A stretch of DNA of 64,000 nt from NCBI RefSeq assembly GCF_050613185.1, contig NZ_CP192511.1, forward strand, positions 1,054,001 through 1,118,000, written 5' to 3'. Under the pieces are notes generated by a model. The model was given only the letters and a program-made list of their open reading frames with translations. It ran no database searches and was not told where the DNA came from. The position numbers were made by a program, and so were the translations under genes. Positions 8,135-16,809 of the stretch are shown in pieces. Source of the DNA: Chelonobacter sp050613185 (GTDB lineage: Bacteria; Pseudomonadota; Gammaproteobacteria; Enterobacterales; Pasteurellaceae). Positions within the stretch are counted from its first letter, which is position 1; every line of letters begins with the position of its first letter.

Positions 8135-9313
8135 CTAGAGCGTATTTATCCGTACGTATTTGATTGCTTGCCGGAAATAGGTATAGCTAATATGCAAAAC
8201 ACCGTCTTTACCTTGGATAATACTCGGATAGGAAAATTCCCGATTGAGTTTTTCCTGTGAGTTGTTGGTCATGCAATAGCCGTCGCCTTCGTCCAGATTT
8301 CTGACAATAATCCAGTTTTCGCCGTTATCTTTTGAAATAGCCAACGTCATCGGCGCACGCGGCGCACCCCAGAAAGCGGCTTTCCCTTGCGGGGAAACCG
8401 CACTTTGCCCGGTGTTTTCGGTTAATCCGTCATCTTCGTCTTCAATTTCATCATACAGTGAAAGACGTCTTTCCGAAGCATTTAATGCACTGGAATTATT
8501 AAAAACCAATGCGAGATCGCCGTTTTTTAATGTGGTTGCCTGAATAGACGAATTATTATTGGGAAGTGCGGTCGGCTCCGGCGATGACCAGCTATTACCG
8601 CCGTCGGATGAGATACTTTTATAGATATAATCTGCCCAACGGCTACGGAACAGAGCGATTAATGAGCCGTTTTTTAACGGCGTGATATTCATATGCACGC
8701 AGCCTACACTGTCCGGCACCAGTACATCGCGCCAGGTTTTTCCTTTATCAGAGGAAATTTTTACCGCACTATAGTCATTATTGCCAACCCATTTTTCTCC
8801 AGGCTGAGTGACGCAGTAGAAAACCGGCAGAAGCCAATCACCATTTACCAGCACGGTGATTGGCTGACGAATAAATGTGCCGGGTTTATCCAATAAAACC
8901 GCAATCTCGCCCCAGGTTTCACCGAAATCAGTCGATTGGCGATAACGGACTATGGCGGTATCCTGATTGCCCGATTTTTGGGCCGTCCATAGTAACCATA
9001 ATACATTATCCGGATCGAGAAAGAGGAGCGGATTTTGCTCTGATCTTGATGTATCATTGGATAATTGTTGCGGTTTTGTCCATTGTTGGCTGTTTTTCGG
9101 TAAGCGGGAAAGAAAGATAGAAATATCCGCAATCCCCTCTTGCGTGCCGCCAAACCATGTACACAGCAAATCGCCATTTGGCAACTCAAATAAATTCGAA
9201 GCATGGTTTTGCGGACATTGCACCGGGATTATGGCGGTAGCGACATCGGGATTGCTACCGTATTCAATCAGTCCATTGGCAACGACGGTTTCTGTTGTTT
9301 GGTTCATATTCAT
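8135..9313 (-). CDS. Cytoplasmic BNR/Asp-box beta-propeller protein of sialidase-like fold
   Basis: A 392-residue protein with four Asp boxes (S-x-D-x-G-x-x-W): STDFGETW, SSDKGKTW, SSDGGNSW and SKDNGENW, spaced as in six-bladed sialidase-type propellers. An N-terminal Asn-Gly-Asp-Leu repeat pattern (LPNGDLLCTWFGG) is typical of the BNR_2 group often annotated as exo-alpha-sialidase. No signal peptide or membrane segment is present, so it should act in the cytoplasm, probably on the compound brought in by the TRAP or TTT transporter. It may be a glycosidase, a lyase or a hydrolase on an acidic disaccharide; propellers of this type include all three. It sits between the TRAP permease and the YhcH-type gene. 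Confidence 0.8.
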   Translation of the reverse strand: MNMNQTTETVVANGLIEYGSNPDVATAIIPVQCPQNHASNLFELPNGDLLCTWFGGTQEGIADISIFLSRLPKNSQQWTKPQQLSNDTSRSEQNPLLFLDPDNVLWLLWTAQKSGNQDTAIVRYRQSTDFGETWGEIAVLLDKPGTFIRQPITVLVNGDWLLPVFYCVTQPGEKWVGNNDYSAVKISSDKGKTWRDVLVPDSVGCVHMNITPLKNGSLIALFRSRWADYIYKSISSDGGNSWSSPEPTALPNNNSSIQATTLKNGDLALVFNNSSALNASERRLSLYDEIEDEDDGLTENTGQSAVSPQGKAAFWGAPRAPMTLAISKDNGENWIIVRNLDEGDGYCMTNNSQEKLNREFSYPSIIQGKDGVLHISYTYFRQAIKYVRINTL

Positions 9314-9342
9314 TATTCCTTTACGCTTTTGCTACAAATAAA

Positions 9343-11211
9343 TTAAGCAACTACTGGTTTTTTAGGCACGGCACTTTTCCAACACCAAAGTATCATGCCG
9401 AAAGCAAACAGCAGGCAGGTATACCAAAGTGCGGTACCGGAATTATCCAACACAATACCTAAGCTGATGGCCAAGAAGATTATGCGTTCAACCATATTCA
9501 GATTTTTCTTCATCCAACCTTGCAGGAAAATTGCCCAACATAGGGTAGCAACCAGCATTCCGAAGAAGGCGATTAAAATCATACCAATACTGCCTTGCCA
9601 GAGTACAACCGGATCGGTAATAAAGCTGAATGGGATTAGGAAAATCACGAGGGCATAAGAAAATGCGATCATACCGGTTTTGGACGAGTTACTATTGGCA
9701 ATTGCCGCCGCGGCATAGGAACAGAGTGCGACAGGCGGCGTTACCATGGAAAGGACGCAGTAATACATTATAAACATATTGGCAGCCAAGCGATCGACGC
9801 CCAAATCGATTAACGCCGGTGCAAAGATTATCGCACCGATAATATAAGCGGCGACGGTTGGTAACCCCATGCCCATGATAATACAGCCAAAGATGACCAT
9901 AATCAGTGATAAGTATAAATTGCCGGTACCGACTTCGCTTAAGATTTCAACAAACTTAAACGCGAGATTGGATTGGGTTGCCACGACCATGATGATACCG
10001 ACCGAAGCCAATGGAACGGAAACCCAAGCCATCTGTTTTGCCGTATCAATAATTATCGGATAGATGGTTTTCAGACTATAACGGGTACTTTTACGTAATA
10101 ACGGGGCTAATAGCGCAACGATGGAACCGACAAAGGCGGCATATGGTGCAGAATACCCGGCGATTAGCGCAATGATGAGTAATAGCGGTGAAATCAATAA
10201 GTGGATTCTTGGTAAGATCGGTTCGATTTTTAGTTCTTTGATGGAGATATTACCGACGCCGCTTTTTCTGGCTCGGAGGTCAACCATTACAAATAATGCA
10301 AAATAAAATGCCACGGCGGGAATTAAGCCGGCGGCAGCGATTTCCACATAAGGAATGCCTAGCATATCGGACATGACAAAAGCGGCAATCCCCATGATTG
10401 GCGGCATTAATTGTCCGCCGGTAGAGGCTATGGCTTCGGTTGCCGCCGCTTGCTCTTTGCTATAGCCGGAACGGGTCATAATCGGGATTGTTAGTACTCC
10501 GGTTGAGGTGGTATTGGCAACGGCGGAGCCGCTGACCATACCAAATAAGGCGGAGCCCAATAATGACATTTTGGCAGCACCGCCTTGTAGCGGCGCCGTT
10601 GCTTTCATTGCTAAATCAATGAAGACACTGCCGCCGCCGGTCATGGTGAATACACAGCCGAACATCACAAAGTAAAACACAAAGTTAATCGCAGTGCTGG
10701 CAGTGATACCGAATAAACCTTCGGTTTGCATGCTGATTAATTCTGTCATGGTATCAAGAGAAAATCCTTCGAAAGCCGTCCATCCCGGGAAATAGGGTCC
10801 AAAATACCCATAAAGTACGAAAATAATCACGACGGATAACAGTGAGAAACCTACTGAACGTCTTACCGCTTCGAATAACATCGCTAAACCGGCAACAAAA
10901 GCGAATTTATCCGCGAATAAAACATCATCGATCATTTCTAAACGGGATTCCAATCTTGGAATTGAAATATAGTAGTGGTAACAAATGTATAATGTTAACC
11001 CGATACAAATTAAATCAATTGCCCGCCCTAAATATTGGTTTTGTTTTAATTCCAATGGTCTGAAACAAAAAACTAAAGCAGTCGCCATATACACATGGAT
11101 ACTGGCAGCCGCCAATGGTGACATTGGCACAAAGAATTGCTGCAATAAAAATGTGATATAGAAAATCCCAAGGATGGAAGCTAATATCTTCAAAAAGAGA
11201 TCATATTTCAT
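9343..11211 (-). CDS. TRAP transporter fused permease (DctQM, 4TM/12TM fusion)
   Basis: A 622-residue integral membrane protein. The N-terminal part (about 1-170) gives four hydrophobic helices like DctQ; the remainder is a DctM-type large permease with the signature MPPIMGIAAFVMSDMLGIPY and GMGLPTVAAYIIGAI. Fused permeases of this kind pair with TAXI-type substrate-binding proteins, and such a gene follows upstream (11238-12227), 26 bp away. Together they would import an organic acid or acidic sugar driven by a sodium or proton gradient. The known TRAP systems for sialic acid use a DctP-type receptor, not TAXI. Confidence 0.94.
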   Translation of the reverse strand: MKYDLFLKILASILGIFYITFLLQQFFVPMSPLAAASIHVYMATALVFCFRPLELKQNQYLGRAIDLICIGLTLYICYHYYISIPRLESRLEMIDDVLFADKFAFVAGLAMLFEAVRRSVGFSLLSVVIIFVLYGYFGPYFPGWTAFEGFSLDTMTELISMQTEGLFGITASTAINFVFYFVMFGCVFTMTGGGSVFIDLAMKATAPLQGGAAKMSLLGSALFGMVSGSAVANTTSTGVLTIPIMTRSGYSKEQAAATEAIASTGGQLMPPIMGIAAFVMSDMLGIPYVEIAAAGLIPAVAFYFALFVMVDLRARKSGVGNISIKELKIEPILPRIHLLISPLLLIIALIAGYSAPYAAFVGSIVALLAPLLRKSTRYSLKTIYPIIIDTAKQMAWVSVPLASVGIIMVVATQSNLAFKFVEILSEVGTGNLYLSLIMVIFGCIIMGMGLPTVAAYIIGAIIFAPALIDLGVDRLAANMFIMYYCVLSMVTPPVALCSYAAAAIANSNSSKTGMIAFSYALVIFLIPFSFITDPVVLWQGSIGMILIAFFGMLVATLCWAIFLQGWMKKNLNMVERIIFLAISLGIVLDNSGTALWYTCLLFAFGMILWCWKSAVPKKPVVA

Positions 11212-11237
11212 ATTGATACCTATAGATTAAAAAATGC

Positions 11238-12227
11238 TTATTTGATCCAACCTTGCTCACGGAAATATTTTGCGGCGCCCGGGTGTAATTCGAACCAAGC
11301 AGCATTTTGCGCGATTAATTCCGGTTTCCAATAATTCAACGGAGCATGAGCCTCTTTAAGTTGCTGTTGTTTTTCCACCAAAGCCTTGGTTACGTTATAA
11401 ACAGTATCATCGGCAACACTGGCGTTGGTAATAAATACTGTTGCGCTGACCGGATTGATATAATCCTGTTCTTGCCCTTTATAGGTGCCGCTTGGCATGG
11501 TGCCGGTCGGCAATCCGACTTCAGCCAAGGCGTCCAATACATTTTGTGGAAATGGAATATATACGACATCATTTGTCAGGGTCATTTCGGTCAAATTCGG
11601 GTGCATGGCAGGCACATTATCGATGTAGACATCAATCGTATTGTCTCTTAGCATTTGGCTGGTTTGTCCGCTGCTGATTTGAACGACCTTACCTTTGGCT
11701 TTCATACTTTCAAAGTCTGTGCCCAGCGCTTTGAAAATAAAATCGGCAATGATCGGCACTTGGGAACCGGTCGGTTTGGTTGCAATGACCACTTTATCGG
11801 CATTGATAATTTTTTCTAAAGTATCATTACCGGTTTGTTCAACCCATGATTTGCGTGCAACAATGATGGTATAGGCCTCTTGCATATTGCCAAAAACCAA
11901 GCGTTGATCTTTATTTTGCTTGTCTTTATAGAGGTCGGTTAACCCGTCTCTCGCCCAAACAATTGCATTTGAGGTTGCGAATCCGAAATCGGCTTTTTTA
12001 TCGTTAACTACCACCGGATTGGTCATGCCGCCCCCACGAGGAATTAACTTGATTTTATATTCATTATTGGTCGCTTCAGGCACTAAACGATTAAATGAGG
12101 TGCCATAGGTGTACCAGCCATTGCCCGGTGGTTGGGAGATGATGGTGGATTCAACACTGGCTTGGGCAACGCCGGTAAAGAACAGAGCGGTTAAGGCAAT
12201 TTTTAGTGAATGTTTCAGTTTTAACAT
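11238..12227 (-). CDS. TAXI-family TRAP transporter solute-binding protein
   Basis: A 329-residue periplasmic protein. The signal peptide is clear (MLKLKHSLKIALTALFFTGVAQA, cleavage near residue 23; residue run given in parts: MLKLKH basic start, ALTALFFTG core, AQA site). The mature part begins with ISQPPGNGWYTYGTSFNRLV and has RGGGMTNPVVVNDKKADFGF, the substrate-contact region of the TAXI family, and YIDNVPAMHP in the second lobe. It captures the substrate for the fused permease next door. It is the first gene of its operon, with a long regulatory gap upstream. Known TAXI ligands are dicarboxylates or amino acids; the ligand here is unknown. Confidence 0.93.
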   Translation of the reverse strand: MLKLKHSLKIALTALFFTGVAQASVESTIISQPPGNGWYTYGTSFNRLVPEATNNEYKIKLIPRGGGMTNPVVVNDKKADFGFATSNAIVWARDGLTDLYKDKQNKDQRLVFGNMQEAYTIIVARKSWVEQTGNDTLEKIINADKVVIATKPTGSQVPIIADFIFKALGTDFESMKAKGKVVQISSGQTSQMLRDNTIDVYIDNVPAMHPNLTEMTLTNDVVYIPFPQNVLDALAEVGLPTGTMPSGTYKGQEQDYINPVSATVFITNASVADDTVYNVTKALVEKQQQLKEAHAPLNYWKPELIAQNAAWFELHPGAAKYFREQGWIK

Positions 12228-12540
12228 GGTCTGTATCCTCTAAATAAAATTAACTAAAAAAGTTGCGGGTAAAGTAATTGATTAAGAAAGGCGAAGTTTT
12301 TTCGAGTGAGCCCCCTTTTATGCAAAACTTGAATCATATTGATTTAATTCAATCAACTTATAGGGTTTTATACCCTATAATGATGATTAAATATGAGATC
12401 CAGCTCTCAAATAATCACAATGATTAAAATAAATCACATTAATGTGATGTAGATCTCTTTTTGTTGGCTTTACGTGTAAAGAGTGGAACAAAAAAGCGGA
12501 CTCTGGTTAAGTTCGTGAGTGTGTATACTCGGCATGAAAA
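12228..12540 (-). promoter_or_regulatory. Promoter/operator gap of the TAXI-TRAP operon
   Basis: No gene is visible in this AT-rich stretch. It holds a 23-bp palindrome (TTATAGGGT at 12358-12366, ACCCTATAA at 12372-12380, 5-nt spacer), a CRP-like site at 12443-12458, a perfect 14-bp palindrome TCACATTAATGTGA at 12434-12447 overlapping it, an AAATAATCACAA motif at 12409-12420 similar to motifs in the other two promoter gaps of the locus, and TGATT/AATCA arms at 12421-12436. The density of symmetric sites suggests control by more than one regulator. Confidence 0.55.
12443..12458 (-). promoter_or_regulatory. Candidate CRP (cAMP receptor protein) site
   Basis: TGTGATGTAGATCTCT matches the CRP consensus TGTGATCTAGATCACA at 13 of 16 positions, with one half perfect. 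It lies about 215 bp before the TAXI gene start, so it would act on a promoter well upstream of the coding region, or from a distance. Its left half overlaps the 14-bp palindrome. Confidence 0.5.
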
Positions 12541-12570
12541 TATATGCCTCCGGAGAATAAGAGGCATATA
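12541..12570 (-). terminator. Rho-independent terminator of the tct operon
   Basis: TATATGCCTC (12541-12550) and GAGGCATATA (12561-12570) form a perfect 10-bp stem with a 10-nt loop, 15 bp beyond the tctC stop. On the minus strand the stem is followed by TTTTCATG. Confidence 0.8.
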
Positions 12571-12585
12571 TTAGAATAATAAGTG

Positions 12586-13569
12586 CTAATTATTGACTAG
12601 ATCTTTATTATTTTCAAATAATTGAAGAGTGCTGTCTAAATGTTTGATCAGCTCTTGTGTGCCGACAAATGTCGGAGAAACACTATAAGCCTCTTCGGTT
12701 TTTTTCTGGAAATCCGGTTGTTCGGTTACTTTCTGAATGGCATTTGCCATTTTGGCCACAATTTCGTTATCTGTGCCTTTTGGAAAGCTTAAGAAGTAAT
12801 ATCTTTCTGCCAACCAGTCATATCCTTGTTCTTTGGCGGTAAGAACATCCGGGAACAGTTTGTTACGGTTTTTATTAATCACTGCCAAAGGAATAAAATC
12901 ACCGGAATCAAAATAGGATTTCATTACGCCATAAGGATTAACGTTAATGTCAATTTTACCTGCCAGTAAAGCTGCATTTCTATCTGTTCCGCCACCGGCA
13001 TCAACAATATTGAAGTCGACATCGGCTAATTGTTCAAACACTCTGCCTAGATAATATGAATATCCACCAACGGAAGAGGCATAAATCAGTTCACCCGGTC
13101 TTTTTTTGGCCTCGGTAACTAAATCATCCAAATTTTTCATATTGCTGTTTGCGTTAACGGCAATAACATATGAATCATCAACAATGGTCGCCGCTACCGG
13201 AGACAGTGCCTCGTGTGCTTGGGTAGCCGTACCAACCACTTTATTGGTTAACATCGATTCATGAAAGAATAAGGCGGTATAACCGTCTGGTTTGGCATTG
13301 ACGACTTGTCGCATGCCGGCATTACCATTTGCGCCGGAAACATTATTAACAATAATAGTGACACCCAATTCTTTTTCTAAGTGGCTAGCCAGATTACGCG
13401 CATGGAAGTCTGTATCACCGCCGGCATTAAAGGGTACGATAATGGTGATATTTTTATTGGGCCAGCTATTAGAATCTGTAGAAGTCTCCGCATTTTTACT
13501 GTCTTTATCGCATCCAACGATAAACATTCCTAAAGCCGCGGTTATAAATAAACTGAATATTTTCCTCAT
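12586..13569 (-). CDS. tctC: TctC/Bug-family substrate-binding lipoprotein
   Basis: A 327-residue receptor of the tripartite tricarboxylate transporter (TTT) family. A lipoprotein signal ends in FIVGC (Cys about residue 19), so the protein should be anchored in the periplasm. The mature fold has the Bug-family loops: ITIIVPFNAGGDTDFHAR, which holds the carboxylate, then NVSGANGNAGMRQVVNAKPDGY. The ligand is normally a carboxylic acid or sugar acid. It is the last gene of the unit, 21 bp after tctA and followed by a terminator. Receptors of this family outnumber permeases in some bacteria, but here one receptor matches one permease pair. Confidence 0.92.
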   Translation of the reverse strand: MRKIFSLFITAALGMFIVGCDKDSKNAETSTDSNSWPNKNITIIVPFNAGGDTDFHARNLASHLEKELGVTIIVNNVSGANGNAGMRQVVNAKPDGYTALFFHESMLTNKVVGTATQAHEALSPVAATIVDDSYVIAVNANSNMKNLDDLVTEAKKRPGELIYASSVGGYSYYLGRVFEQLADVDFNIVDAGGGTDRNAALLAGKIDINVNPYGVMKSYFDSGDFIPLAVINKNRNKLFPDVLTAKEQGYDWLAERYYFLSFPKGTDNEIVAKMANAIQKVTEQPDFQKKTEEAYSVSPTFVGTQELIKHLDSTLQLFENNKDLVNN

Positions 13570-13590
13570 GGTAAATCTCCTTGTGATATA

Positions 13591-15090
13591 TTAGTTGATA
13601 TGTTTTTTCTTTATTTGTGATCTGACGGCAAAAATAATAACGATAGCAGTCATGATGAAAAATGCTAATGCGATAGGTGCTCTGAAAAACTCAAAAAAAT
13701 CCCCGCGGGAGAACATCAATCCCCGTCTTAAATTAACTTCGGCAAGCGGGCCGATAATAAATCCTAAAATAAATGGTGCGGCCGGAATAGATAATTTAAA
13801 AAATGTAAAGCCGATCACGCCGAATAAGACGGTTGCCCAAACATCAAAGAAATTATTTCTCACCCCGAAAGCCCCGATGATACAAAACAGAAAAATAGCA
13901 GGTAGTAAGAAATGTTTTGGGATAGCCAAAATTTTGGTGAAAAGGCGCAAACCATAAAATTCCATTAAAAACATGATAATGGCACCGACAAACATCGCAA
14001 CAAAAATAGTATAAACAGTGCCTACATTTTCAGTAAACATCAGTGGTCCGGGCACAATACCGTGTAATGTTAATCCGCCAAGTAAAATGGCGGTAACGGT
14101 ATCTCCGGGAATACCCAGTGCCAACAAGGGTACCAAAGCGCCGCCGATAGCAGCATTATTCGAAGATTCGGATGCAACCAAACCGTCCATAATTCCGGTG
14201 CCGTATTTTTCAGGATATTTGGAGGTCGATTTGGATACGGTGTAAGCCATCACATTGGCTGCACCTCCTCCGATACCCGGTAAAATACCGATTGCGGTGC
14301 CTAATGATGAACAGAGCAAGAAGTTTTTTATTTGCCCGAAAAACTCTTTGATTGAGAAACCAAGTCCTTTGACAATTTTAATTGCGGCAATCACCTGCAT
14401 ATTATTTCTTTCTGTTTTCACCGTGTCTGCTTTGGAAATAATTTCGGTTATTGCAAATAAACCGATTAAAACCGGTAAGACATCAAAGCCATAGGCGATT
14501 TCTTCCGAACCAAAAGTAAAGCGATTAACCGATGAAATACTGTCCATGCCTACGGTTGCAAACATACACCCCATTAATCCGGAAATAAGCCCTTTCCAAA
14601 TATTGTCTCCGGATAAGCCAACCAGCATACTTAATGAAAATAATGCAACGGCAAAATACTCATAAGCACCGAATTTTATCGCGATTTTAGCCAATATTGG
14701 TGACAGGAAAACCAAGACAACCGTTGAAAAAATAGTACCTAGAAATGAGAAGGTAACGCCAACACCGAGAGCTTTGAACGCTTGACCTTTTTTGGTCATG
14801 GGATAACCGTCGAAGCAGGTTGCTATGGATGATGGCGTGCCGGGAATACCCGCTAAGATTGCAGTAATTAATCCTCCGGAAATACCGCCGATGTAGAGTG
14901 CGATTAATAAAATGATAGAGGTATTCGGATCCATCGCATAGGTAATCGGTAAAAATAGGGCGAGCGCCATGGTGGCAGATAATCCGGGGACAGAACCAAA
15001 GATAATGCCAATAAACACTCCGCCTATCATACAGATCATTCCACTGACAGTTAATAGGGTGGAAAATCCTTGTAATAATAAATCATACAT
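13591..15090 (-). CDS. tctA: TctA large permease of a tripartite tricarboxylate transporter
   Basis: A 499-residue membrane protein with about 12 hydrophobic segments. The family signature GSVPGLSATMALALFLP lies near residue 30, GIPGTPSSIATCFDGYPMTKKG near 85 (landmark G-I-P-G-T-P...D-G-Y-P), and a second repeat motif ILPGIGGGAANVMAY with GIPGDTVTAILLGGL follows. These two loops line the substrate path in the TctA family. It is 12 bp after tctB and 21 bp before tctC. It works with TctB in the inner membrane to import the acid captured by TctC, using a cation gradient. Confidence 0.95.
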   Translation of the reverse strand: MYDLLLQGFSTLLTVSGMICMIGGVFIGIIFGSVPGLSATMALALFLPITYAMDPNTSIILLIALYIGGISGGLITAILAGIPGTPSSIATCFDGYPMTKKGQAFKALGVGVTFSFLGTIFSTVVLVFLSPILAKIAIKFGAYEYFAVALFSLSMLVGLSGDNIWKGLISGLMGCMFATVGMDSISSVNRFTFGSEEIAYGFDVLPVLIGLFAITEIISKADTVKTERNNMQVIAAIKIVKGLGFSIKEFFGQIKNFLLCSSLGTAIGILPGIGGGAANVMAYTVSKSTSKYPEKYGTGIMDGLVASESSNNAAIGGALVPLLALGIPGDTVTAILLGGLTLHGIVPGPLMFTENVGTVYTIFVAMFVGAIIMFLMEFYGLRLFTKILAIPKHFLLPAIFLFCIIGAFGVRNNFFDVWATVLFGVIGFTFFKLSIPAAPFILGFIIGPLAEVNLRRGLMFSRGDFFEFFRAPIALAFFIMTAIVIIFAVRSQIKKKHIN

Positions 15091-15102
15091 AATTCATTTC
15101 CT

Positions 15103-15579
15103 TTAGAAGAGAATACCGGATGGCATAGTTAAGTTTAAATAATGACTAAATAAAAAATTGGCAATGATTGGCAACATAATAGAAAATATAATGTATATCC
15201 ATAATCTTTTTTGAATATAATCCGGTGTCAACATCAGGGCAAGGAAAAAGAGAAATGGCATGGATACCAAAACAAACCCTACGTATTGAATCAAAAGAAT
15301 ATAAACAAATATCAATGCCAATATGGCAAAAATTCTTTTCCAATCCGCTTGTTTTTTCTCTTTTTTTACCGGGCTATCTTTTATTTTAATATAAGATGTC
15401 AGCATTAATGCTATGGAGGTTATTAATAATAAACCGCCATAAATTTTAGGCATAAAATCTGCTTCTACACTGACAACATTCTTCGTGTTGATAAAAAATG
15501 AGCTGATCAAATACAAAATAGCCACGAAGAAAAAGATAAACCCGGCCATAAAGTTTTGGTTTGAGAAATATTTTTTCAT
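15103..15579 (-). CDS. tctB: TctB small membrane subunit
   Basis: A 158-residue protein with four predicted membrane helices (about 12-30, 45-63, 83-115 and 130-150) and a lysine-rich loop near 65-80. Size, topology and position before tctA identify it as the TctB subunit. Sequence conservation in this family is low, so identification rests largely on context. It lies 47 bp after the alcohol dehydrogenase gene, in the same direction. Confidence 0.85.
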   Translation of the reverse strand: MKKYFSNQNFMAGFIFFFVAILYLISSFFINTKNVVSVEADFMPKIYGGLLLITSIALMLTSYIKIKDSPVKKEKKQADWKRIFAILALIFVYILLIQYVGFVLVSMPFLFFLALMLTPDYIQKRLWIYIIFSIMLPIIANFLFSHYLNLTMPSGILF

Positions 15580-15626
15580 ATTTCCTCCTAGTACAATATC
15601 AGCATTGTTAATATTTTAAACAGCGG

Positions 15627-16790
15627 TTATAGTAACTTTTGATAAATGGCTAAAATATCGACTTTAGTCATCTCCCGCGGATTATTATCCAATAAGCGTC
15701 TGACCTTAAATGCCGAATCCACCAATTCATCTAAGATTTCTTCATTAATTCCGACCGCACTTAGATCACATTTAATCTCTAAATCGCGGATTAACGCATA
15801 CAGCTCGTCAATCATCTTTTCAGCCGCTTGCTGTTGTGTGCAGCCTTGCAAATCTAAGCCCATTGCTTGTGCAACGTTAGCAAATTTTTCGGTACAAACC
15901 GGTAGATTGAATTTCATCACATCGGCTAATAAAATCGCATTGGATAGTCCGTGTGGAATATGATATTTACCGCCGAGCGGGTAAGAAAGCGCATGTACCG
16001 CCACGGTGCTCGACGTTGCAATGCAGGCACCGCCTAAAAACGAGCCTAGTAACATATTTTCACGCGCGGTTATATTTTTTCCGTCATTGAACGCAGTGCG
16101 GATATTTTGTGCAATCAGTTCAATGGCTTTTAACGCGAACATATCGCTGAACGGGCTGGCTTTTTTAGAGATATAGCATTCGATGGCATGACACAACGCA
16201 TCAATACCGGTGTTGGCGGTAATGCTTTTCGGTAAGCCGAGCGTCAATTCCGCATCTAAAATGACGCTGCTTGCCACCAATTTTTCATCGACAATCCCGA
16301 TTTTGAGTGCTTGTTCCGTATCCAATACAATTGAGTTTTGGGTCGCTTCGGAACCGGTTCCCGAGGTTGTCGGCACCATTAAGGTTGGCAGACTGCGTTG
16401 GATAAATTTTTTCTGGCCGGAGGTCACTTTTTTTAACGAAATATCCTGATTACGTAGCATTAATGCGACCAGTTTTGCCGTATCCATCGCACTGCCGCCG
16501 CCAATACCGATCACCATATCCGCATTGAATTTCACCGCTTCATTGAAAATATGATTGACCGCTTCCAGCGGCGGCTCCGGTGGTACATCGCTGATAATAT
16601 GCACGGCAATGCCGGCTTGTTCTAGAATCCGTTGCGGCTTGGCGGTTAAACCGGCTTTAAACACACCGGTATCGGTAATGAGCACTACGTTTTTTGCGTT
16701 ATAGCCTTGGGCAACGTCGGCGATTTGTGTGATAGAACCTGCGCCGCCGATTACTTTGCTTGGATTAAATAAAGAATAAATACCTGACAT
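15627..16790 (-). CDS. Iron-containing alcohol dehydrogenase
   Basis: A 387-residue group III (Fe-type) alcohol dehydrogenase. NAD-binding GIGGGSAMDTAK is at about residues 95-106, TTSGTGSEAT near 140, and the metal ligands fall in DALCHAIECYISKKASPF (Asp/His) and YHIPHGLSNAILL (His-x-x-x-His region). ATG 16790 is preferred over the longer frame because AAGGAAACAACAAA precedes it and MSGIYSLFNPSKVIGG is a normal family start; the extra upstream residues would overlap the preceding gene. Such enzymes reduce lactaldehyde, glycolaldehyde or similar aldehydes. The aldolase upstream could supply such an aldehyde. Confidence 0.92.
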   Translation of the reverse strand: MSGIYSLFNPSKVIGGAGSITQIADVAQGYNAKNVVLITDTGVFKAGLTAKPQRILEQAGIAVHIISDVPPEPPLEAVNHIFNEAVKFNADMVIGIGGGSAMDTAKLVALMLRNQDISLKKVTSGQKKFIQRSLPTLMVPTTSGTGSEATQNSIVLDTEQALKIGIVDEKLVASSVILDAELTLGLPKSITANTGIDALCHAIECYISKKASPFSDMFALKAIELIAQNIRTAFNDGKNITARENMLLGSFLGGACIATSSTVAVHALSYPLGGKYHIPHGLSNAILLADVMKFNLPVCTEKFANVAQAMGLDLQGCTQQQAAEKMIDELYALIRDLEIKCDLSAVGINEEILDELVDSAFKVRRLLDNNPREMTKVDILAIYQKLL

Positions 16791-16809
16791 TTTGTTGTTT
16801 CCTTGTTGT

